A stretch of 64,000 nt of DNA, from IMG/VR virus record IMGVR_UViG_3300009508_000011, positions 62,001 to 126,000 of that record. One strand, written 5' to 3'. Positions 58,056-64,000 of the stretch are shown here, piece by piece. Positions within the stretch are counted from its first letter, which is position 1; each line of letters opens with the position of its first letter. The stretch is from a virus. The notes under the pieces are model-generated. The model ran no database searches. It was not told the DNA's origin and worked only from the letters and a program-made list of their open reading frames with translations. Both the position numbers and the translations under genes were made by a program.

Positions 58056-58772
58056 TTAATCAGTTAAAGACTTCGAGAAGAACCCTAATATTCTAATGTC
58101 TTCTTCTTTAAGCATAGTCTTATCAAGTTTGATGTTATCGATGGCCCACTCTTCAGGAACATATAGTTCAACAGCGAACTTAATAACATCCCCCTTACTA
58201 TTCTTATCATCGTCAATAGGGATAAAGGCCCATGGATTATCGACAATGAGTTTATGGTAGGCGTTAACGCCTTCCACGGTCATGTCTAACTTAACCAGTG
58301 AAGTATGTTTCTTGCCAATGCACCAAGGATACTTACGCTCTATTATATTCCAGTTGTACCCAGATACGATAGCTTTATAGTCACCCATTTCTACTAACCA
58401 TATCTTACTAGTTCTAGGATTATTCTTACTTACATAGTTGTCCCAAATTTGTTGAGCCTTAAGGGACATGTATAAACAATCCTTAATGTAAGGAGGGAAT
58501 ATCTTTTTAACTTTAACTTCCGCAAGTTTAACTGTTTCGTTAATGTTGACGCATAAATCAATAATGTGGAGGTCTAATTCATTGTTTAACGAATCATCTT
58601 CTAACCACTGTTGCAAACCGTTCTTACCATCGGTATATTCGGTAGTGAAGTAATGGTCTATGAAAGATGTAAAGAACTCTTTCTTTAGCCCTAGGTCATT
58701 ACCTAGATGCGTTAACATAACCCGTCTCGTGAACGAGTCTATATAAATCTTAGGGTTTATCTGTTCAAACAT
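58056..58772 (-). CDS. Unknown 238-aa protein
   Basis: Starts MFEQINPKIYIDSFT with an AAAAGGAAAGG ribosome-binding site. Helical first half, then beta-strands (IWLVEMGDYKAIVSGYNWNI). No motif. Preceded by the clearest promoter-like element in the window. Confidence 0.68.
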   Translation of the reverse strand: MFEQINPKIYIDSFTRRVMLTHLGNDLGLKKEFFTSFIDHYFTTEYTDGKNGLQQWLEDDSLNNELDLHIIDLCVNINETVKLAEVKVKKIFPPYIKDCLYMSLKAQQIWDNYVSKNNPRTSKIWLVEMGDYKAIVSGYNWNIIERKYPWCIGKKHTSLVKLDMTVEGVNAYHKLIVDNPWAFIPIDDDKNSKGDVIKFAVELYVPEEWAIDNIKLDKTMLKEEDIRILGFFSKSLTD

Positions 58773-58792
58773 AGTACCTTTCCTTTTATTTA

Positions 58793-58835
58793 AAGTTGTT
58801 ACTCAATAGTATTATATATGTCTGTAAAAAACTAC
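58793..58835 (-). promoter_or_regulatory. Promoter-like element
   Basis: Minus strand TTTTTTACAGA, TATATAAT and CTATTGAG in order, 30-60 bases ahead of the start at 58772. The same blocks with the same spacing precede the 52-aa gene at 19507. Confidence 0.55.
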
Positions 58836-58837
58836 CC

Positions 58838-58867
58838 TACGGCATAAGTGGACGGTTTCCCGTCCAC
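58838..58867 (-). terminator. Hairpin followed by TTATGCCGT
   Basis: Perfect 8-bp stem GTGGACGG/CCGTCCAC (58848-58867) with a GAAA loop on the minus strand, then TTATGCCGTAGGG. It ends the unit of large proteins and sits just upstream of the promoter-like element. Confidence 0.75.
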
Positions 58868-58879
58868 CCATTAATTAAG

Positions 58880-60526
58880 TTATACTGACTTAACCATGAA
58901 ACCAGATACGCCAAGATATAAGTCTTGATGTTCAGTTTCGATAATCCAGATAACTTTAACCAAAGCACCAGTATGTAAGTTAGTTCCGAAGTTTAATTCT
59001 TCGTTCCAATTGTTAATTGGGTAACGCTTACGCATATTACCAACTACCACATCGAAGTGTGTAGGGTTAGGTGTTGCGGTTTCTACTTCTTTATCGTAGA
59101 GAGGTAGTATAGGTCTAAATACCTTACCAAGCCACTCGTCAGATGAGATACTACCAGAACCTAGTTTAAATGCGTAATCACTTACTGTAACTAAACGTTG
59201 TTCAGCGAATACACTATCACCATAGGCTTGTTCACCGGCATCATCGTAGTGCACCAACCAACTTGCATTATTAGAAATACGTGGTGGTCCAAATACAACT
59301 AACTTAATGCTTTGTACGTGGCGATATGCCGCGTAAGATGCATCCACTTCATCGAGACGTAAAGATACTGTAAACGTTTGCTCCACGCCCCACAGAGTAG
59401 GGTTGAAAGAAGCTACCGCACCATCACCGTAGGTTACTAAGCTAGTGACTTCCATAATCTCACTGCGAGACAAGTTAGCCAAGTAGTAGCGAAGAATCCA
59501 CATGTTACCATCCCAATCTGGGTACACATACAACTTAAGGTTATATTCGTGCTTAGCAGGTAGTGTATGAATACTATACGCTTCAGTGATATGGTTACTA
59601 TCAGTACTAGATTGCTTAGTAGATACTTCATTCTCATTCAAGCGATAGCTTAGAACAAGTGGGTGATTGTAATCTGGTACAGAGGCAACGTAGTTATCTA
59701 AACCGTAAACACTGAACTTAGTACCATCTACAGGATGCTGTACTTTCTGACCGTTGTTGTAGACCACTTCAGCCATTAGACCTAGTGAACTTACCGGTAG
59801 ATTAACAGGAACGTCTAAGACATTACTGTTGTTACGCATCCATGGGGACTTAAGATTAATGCCTGTTACATAACGAGCACTGTTAAGACCCTTATTCGAC
59901 AACGCAGATTCAACACATACCATCTCAGTAGTAGATATCTGTCCGTTCTGTTCATTATAAACAACGGCTGTTACGATATCTCCAGACTTTAACGTGTGTG
60001 TGGTATGTGCTTGCACTGGTACAAACGCAGTGGCTACATTGGGTTCACCAGCCTGTAAAGGTTCTAGCTTAACTTGGTCATTAATGTAGTTACCAGCGCC
60101 ATCGTACTGTTTAGATATAACTTCATCAACTTGCTCATCGCGATAACCAATGTAATACTTAACGTGGTCAGCATCTTTACGATACAGTCTGAGTTTACCA
60201 TCGGGTACAATGGTAGATGGCTGAACTGAATTATCTACGTGTAAAACGTAGTACTCAGTAGGTGAGTGTCCACCATTACCAATGATAACATCTAGACCGC
60301 TTGCATCGATGTTCTGATTAGGAGCCTTAAATGGTTCAAGTACGGAAATACCAGTATCAACATTTAAGTTAATACAACGCATTGGTCCATGAACCCAGCT
60401 CCAGACTAAATCATCAACGTTAGGACAGACCTGACCTTCACCGTCTGGACCTGTCCAAATGTCTTTTTCTGCCCAGACAGAGAAACCCCTGTCCAGTACG
60501 ATTATAGGTCGTCTAACTAAAGTCAT
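58880..60526 (-). CDS. Unknown 548-aa protein, probably virion-associated
   Basis: Starts MTLVRRPIIVLDRGF after GGGGAA. Beta-rich along its length with many Asn, Gly and Ser residues, no catalytic motif, and large size. These are features of phage structural proteins. It follows the 843-aa gene by 5 bases. Position near terL also suits a virion gene, but no family assignment is possible. Confidence 0.7.
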   Translation of the reverse strand: MTLVRRPIIVLDRGFSVWAEKDIWTGPDGEGQVCPNVDDLVWSWVHGPMRCINLNVDTGISVLEPFKAPNQNIDASGLDVIIGNGGHSPTEYYVLHVDNSVQPSTIVPDGKLRLYRKDADHVKYYIGYRDEQVDEVISKQYDGAGNYINDQVKLEPLQAGEPNVATAFVPVQAHTTHTLKSGDIVTAVVYNEQNGQISTTEMVCVESALSNKGLNSARYVTGINLKSPWMRNNSNVLDVPVNLPVSSLGLMAEVVYNNGQKVQHPVDGTKFSVYGLDNYVASVPDYNHPLVLSYRLNENEVSTKQSSTDSNHITEAYSIHTLPAKHEYNLKLYVYPDWDGNMWILRYYLANLSRSEIMEVTSLVTYGDGAVASFNPTLWGVEQTFTVSLRLDEVDASYAAYRHVQSIKLVVFGPPRISNNASWLVHYDDAGEQAYGDSVFAEQRLVTVSDYAFKLGSGSISSDEWLGKVFRPILPLYDKEVETATPNPTHFDVVVGNMRKRYPINNWNEELNFGTNLHTGALVKVIWIIETEHQDLYLGVSGFMVKSV

Positions 60527-60531
60527 TAGTT

Positions 60532-63063
60532 TTATTCCCCGCCTGTGTTAATAATTAAATGTCCAGTCATGTCAACACGCCCATTAAGGTATAGTGTCGA
60601 TATTCTGTCCATAAACGAATAGATTTTTTGCGATACTTCTATTGTAGTATCCTGGGAATGTGGTCTAACTGATGCAAGACCAGCTTCAACCGCACCATCA
60701 ACACCAGTGTACGCTGCATCTACAGGTAACAAATACTCATGGTGCTTAACCATGGCTTTTATTGTACTGTCTAGAATACGAGTATTCGGTATTGTGAGAA
60801 CACCACTAATTAGGTCATCAAGTATACGCGCCGTAAAGACACTATAAAGCTGATGTCTGTATGGGATAGGTGATACGTTAGGTATTGACGGTATAACAGC
60901 ATGTAGGGTCATGTAGTCACTCACAATCTTATCCTTGTTAATAGCATCAGTGCGAAGAGACTTTTCAGCACTAACAGGGATACCAATTGCTTGTAATCTA
61001 GGTTTTACGAAAGTAATGGCATATGGCGCACCATTTCTCATATTACCTTTAACACCAGTTGAGTCCTCATGGTGTTCTACATCAGCACGCATTACATATT
61101 TACCATCAACCACCGGACGGAACAGTTTACCACTATGTAAGTCGTATCTGTCATCCTTGGAAATTAATCCATGGTCTACCCAGCCAATACGGTCAGGTTT
61201 ACCCCAACCTACAGAACCAGTATCATCATCTTCAGGGAACCCATGAGCAATTATACTTACTTCATTATCACCATCGTCGTTTAAGTATCGCTTAGCACTA
61301 ATCCAAATGGACTGACGATATATCTTAAAGTCTATGTCCTGGATAAGTTCATATCCATTCAATCTAACAATGACATGTCTAAAGGGTAACTCAACAGTGC
61401 CGGTATCGTCAATTAAACTAATCTCAGCAACACCTTGACGTAAGGGAGTAGTGAAAGTTCGAGACCATGCCCAATCTGAATAACGTATTACCCATTCATG
61501 GTTAGGACTATTGTAGTTATGCTTAAGGAAGCCATCGCCTTGGTTGGTATATGAAACAGCGTTTGTTATATCATGCCATTCTTGAGTACCTTTCAACCTG
61601 TGGTAAAAGCGATATTCGCGATGTCCGCTAGGAACTACCTCAGTATTGTAGTAATCTGGACAGTTAGATAAGAACTCATCTTGGAAGAACTCAATTAGCT
61701 GAGTAGCATCCTCAGGGTAACTTATACCATCCTCACGACAAGGTTTAATGTCAACCAGTAAACCATCCGCATCATACTCAACCAATGAACCCTTACGGTA
61801 AACTTCAGGGATACTGATACGTCTAACACCAGATGACCCATCGGGGAACATTTGATTATCAGCACCGTAGTAAGCTGCTGCATTATAACCGTAACATCTA
61901 TACAAATCTATTGTAGTAGACGAATCGATTTTGGGTAAACGCATTACTTTTGGGTAGGCTGATTTTTCCAGTGCATCAAGTGTCCATAACTCACACGGAT
62001 TTGATTTACCGGTAATGACCTGATGTCTTTGCTCATGTGGTAGTTTATTCAACTCATGTAAACGAGAGTTCTCGAACACTAGTCGTCTATCCCAGCCAGA
62101 CTTACGGACATACATTCTAATGTGACAGTTACCATCGGCTATATGCTGACGTAGGTATTCAACTTGGTCAACAGATATGGAGTAAGTGGCTGACGCCAAC
62201 ATTCTAACGTTTGCTGGTTGATTGCGGTGTAACAACACACCTTCGATGGAATTACCATCTGCATCCAATTTAACAATACGTATCTCAATATCGTCGTGGT
62301 ACTTAATTACCTCGGATACACCTAGGTCAACTATGTACTTACGAACGTTGTCCATTGTTGAATAGTTATAGTGAAGTTCATCGATGGATATGTCATGTAT
62401 CTCATCTAGAGAATCATCAACTCTAACCTCAATGGTGTCACCAACTAATATTTGAGACGGTGGTAACTTATCTACCAACTTACCGTTATGTAATAATTGT
62501 GGACGTTTACCAATGACCTTAGCAGTGTACCATTTATTGTAAAGAACAAGTACTTCGGGTTCGTTTGTGTTTGTTCTACGAACACTCTCTACCCAGAAGT
62601 CTAATTCAGTACTGGCTCTGCTAGAACCCCAGAAAGCATTAGCATAGTGATGGAACCAAATATCTTCCTCTACCATATTAACACGTGGGTTTTCACGAAT
62701 GGCCAATAATACAGCTTTGTTATCAAGTTGTATAATAAAGCATTCACCTAAGGGTAATAGTACACCCTTACCGTTATAGATATTTATCGTACACTTACTT
62801 GCAGTACTTAACCCATCCAATTTTTTCCATTGGTTGGTTACGCCATTAAGTCCGAATATCGACGGAGGGTAGTGTCCAATTTGGTAAACAATGTAGTTTT
62901 CAGCCGTAGGGACTTTTAATTCATCCCAGCCGATTTTGATACGTTCATAAACCCCACGGACTTTACCGTATCTAACAGGCTTTATAATAGCCTGCTTGTC
63001 TTGTTCTGGGGTACACCATATATTTCTAATGGCATGTTGTTGTAAGAAGTCGGACACGACCAT
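60532..63063 (-). CDS. Unknown 843-aa protein, probably virion-associated
   Basis: Frame from ATG at 63063; AGGAGG directly abuts this ATG, so the GTG two codons later (63057) may be the true start. Beta-rich and Asp/Tyr/Arg-rich, with no nucleotide or metal site. One of the largest proteins in the window. It is likely a tail, baseplate or inner-head component; no family recognised. Confidence 0.7.
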   Translation of the reverse strand: MVVSDFLQQHAIRNIWCTPEQDKQAIIKPVRYGKVRGVYERIKIGWDELKVPTAENYIVYQIGHYPPSIFGLNGVTNQWKKLDGLSTASKCTINIYNGKGVLLPLGECFIIQLDNKAVLLAIRENPRVNMVEEDIWFHHYANAFWGSSRASTELDFWVESVRRTNTNEPEVLVLYNKWYTAKVIGKRPQLLHNGKLVDKLPPSQILVGDTIEVRVDDSLDEIHDISIDELHYNYSTMDNVRKYIVDLGVSEVIKYHDDIEIRIVKLDADGNSIEGVLLHRNQPANVRMLASATYSISVDQVEYLRQHIADGNCHIRMYVRKSGWDRRLVFENSRLHELNKLPHEQRHQVITGKSNPCELWTLDALEKSAYPKVMRLPKIDSSTTIDLYRCYGYNAAAYYGADNQMFPDGSSGVRRISIPEVYRKGSLVEYDADGLLVDIKPCREDGISYPEDATQLIEFFQDEFLSNCPDYYNTEVVPSGHREYRFYHRLKGTQEWHDITNAVSYTNQGDGFLKHNYNSPNHEWVIRYSDWAWSRTFTTPLRQGVAEISLIDDTGTVELPFRHVIVRLNGYELIQDIDFKIYRQSIWISAKRYLNDDGDNEVSIIAHGFPEDDDTGSVGWGKPDRIGWVDHGLISKDDRYDLHSGKLFRPVVDGKYVMRADVEHHEDSTGVKGNMRNGAPYAITFVKPRLQAIGIPVSAEKSLRTDAINKDKIVSDYMTLHAVIPSIPNVSPIPYRHQLYSVFTARILDDLISGVLTIPNTRILDSTIKAMVKHHEYLLPVDAAYTGVDGAVEAGLASVRPHSQDTTIEVSQKIYSFMDRISTLYLNGRVDMTGHLIINTGGE

Positions 63064-63072
63064 CCTCCTATA

Positions 63073-63960
63073 TTAACGTAGAAGACTGAGTATTGCTCGT
63101 TGGAACTGCTGGGCTGAATCACCCTTTGCTGAGCGTTGCAGCAATTTACCTATACGTGAGTTTCTTAAAGCTCTTGAATCAACGGCGTGGTAAATGCAAG
63201 CAATCCATGTGGGTGGCATTTCAAGTGCAACACCCATTACTTCAGAACCGTGCTGGGTAAACCAACCGTTAGCAAGGATGCTGTAGATTAAACCACTATT
63301 CATCTTAGCTAGGCGTGGGTTGTCTAGGTGCTGTGCAATATACATAGCTAGTTCATCAACAGAACTAAAGCGTAGTTGCTCAGGGAACCATTCTAACAAA
63401 CGCTGCGCTGGCACACGAGTAGCACGAGAAACTATAGCTACGTTACGCTGCCACACTTTATCATTTACTTCGCTTTCAATACAGCCAAGGTAGAACATAC
63501 CAGCAACGATAGCTAATTTAGCTTGTGTTTCTGGGTCAACGCCTAAACGATGAGCGATACCTTCAGAGAACCACTTAGTGTAAATCTCTAACGGTAGGTC
63601 AGAAATACTAAGTAAGTTATCGCGGAAGTCGTCATCGTTATTCCAGCTTAGTTCCAAAGCGGCACGTAGAACACGGAAATCGTATTCGGCTTTATCTTTA
63701 ATTCGATAGTCACCATTACTACTAGTAACAGAGATTAAACCACGAACATCGATATAAGCTGTGTCTTCAAAAATAACTGTGTGTCCAAAAACTGGTACTT
63801 CACTGTTCTTATCAATGAGGGTCTTGATAAATCCAAGACCTTTAGATTCCGCATTTCTTAATTGCCCTTGGGCACCAGCTATGCGTAATTCCTTGACAAT
63901 TTTGTCGGTGGAATATGAACGAAGCACCAATGCTTCGTATGGGTTATTATAGGGATACAT
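63073..63960 (-). CDS. Unknown 295-aa protein, probably virion or assembly related
   Basis: ATG at 63960 (MYPYNNPYEALVLRS) chosen because GGAG lies 11 bases upstream; a longer frame has no ribosome-binding site. Helical in the second half, with many Arg residues near the end (RNSRIGKLLQRSAKG). First gene of the unit that includes the 843- and 548-aa proteins. Confidence 0.72.
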   Translation of the reverse strand: MYPYNNPYEALVLRSYSTDKIVKELRIAGAQGQLRNAESKGLGFIKTLIDKNSEVPVFGHTVIFEDTAYIDVRGLISVTSSNGDYRIKDKAEYDFRVLRAALELSWNNDDDFRDNLLSISDLPLEIYTKWFSEGIAHRLGVDPETQAKLAIVAGMFYLGCIESEVNDKVWQRNVAIVSRATRVPAQRLLEWFPEQLRFSSVDELAMYIAQHLDNPRLAKMNSGLIYSILANGWFTQHGSEVMGVALEMPPTWIACIYHAVDSRALRNSRIGKLLQRSAKGDSAQQFQRAILSLLR

Positions 63961-64000
63961 TTTTCTCTCCGCTCCTATTATTAATAGTAGAGTCATAAGA

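Noticed and set aside
63961-63996. An N-terminal extension of the 295-aa gene
   Set aside because: The extension reads through the GGAG ribosome-binding site of the downstream ATG and has no site of its own.

Overview
The window is a densely packed piece of an AT-rich jumbo-phage genome of the phiKZ-like, nucleus-forming kind (Chimallinviridae and relatives). The main evidence is a chimallin-like nuclear shell protein (9140-11035), the N-terminal half of a phage-encoded multisubunit RNA polymerase beta-prime subunit with an NADFDGD loop (5861-7342), a tubulin/FtsZ-like GTPase of PhuZ type (20101-21090), a large terminase (54138-56309) and a divergent family B DNA polymerase (12430-14586). In phiKZ the shell gene (gp54) and an RNA polymerase beta-prime gene (gp55) are also neighbours. 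The host cannot be read directly. The lipoprotein cargo gene, base composition and Gram-negative envelope genes suggest a gammaproteobacterium, possibly marine. I found no tRNA, CRISPR array, insertion sequence or integrase.

Layout. 1-5240: unknown minus-strand genes, one possibly a separate 3'-5' exonuclease. 5267-11035: the early-type block of RNA polymerase, small DNA-binding-like proteins and shell protein, with a long hairpin-rich leader upstream of the shell gene. 11362-14586: an unknown plus-strand gene and the convergent DNA polymerase. 14683-19507: a chain of small unknown genes including a diverged paralogue group. 19508-20100: a gene-free, hairpin-rich stretch downstream of phuZ. 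20101-23473: phuZ, a methyltransferase, a fibre-like protein and an unknown protein. 24075-26252: a plus-strand operon with two glycosyltransferase-like genes. 26297-36797: accessory genes (macro domain, GNAT acetyltransferase, holin-like protein plus lytic transglycosylase, secreted nuclease, lipoprotein). 36963-42803: RadC-like protein, a degenerate terminase-like ATPase, and KdsD plus KdsB of the CMP-Kdo pathway. 43199-45418: a tail-fibre-like plus-strand operon. 45464-49260: nucleotide metabolism (DHFR, thymidylate synthase, QueC-like protein, dCMP deaminase). 49523-54029: mostly unknown proteins. 54138-63960: terminase and a block of large, probably virion-related proteins.

Working together: the shell protein, PhuZ and phage RNA polymerase fit a phage nucleus with its own transcription. 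DHFR, thymidylate synthase and dCMP deaminase fit dTMP supply for DNA replication. KdsD and KdsB make precursors of the LPS/capsule sugar Kdo; with two glycosyltransferase-like proteins, an acetyltransferase and an exported lipoprotein, they suggest remodelling of the host surface or of phage glycans. This last link is inference.

Regulation: most transcription units are separated by hairpins. Many are followed by a T-tract; a second class is followed by a recurring TTATGYCGT-like motif on the transcribed strand. A T/A-rich TTAC element lies about 45-60 bases upstream of many first genes, and many genes share an AAATAAAAGGA ribosome-binding leader.
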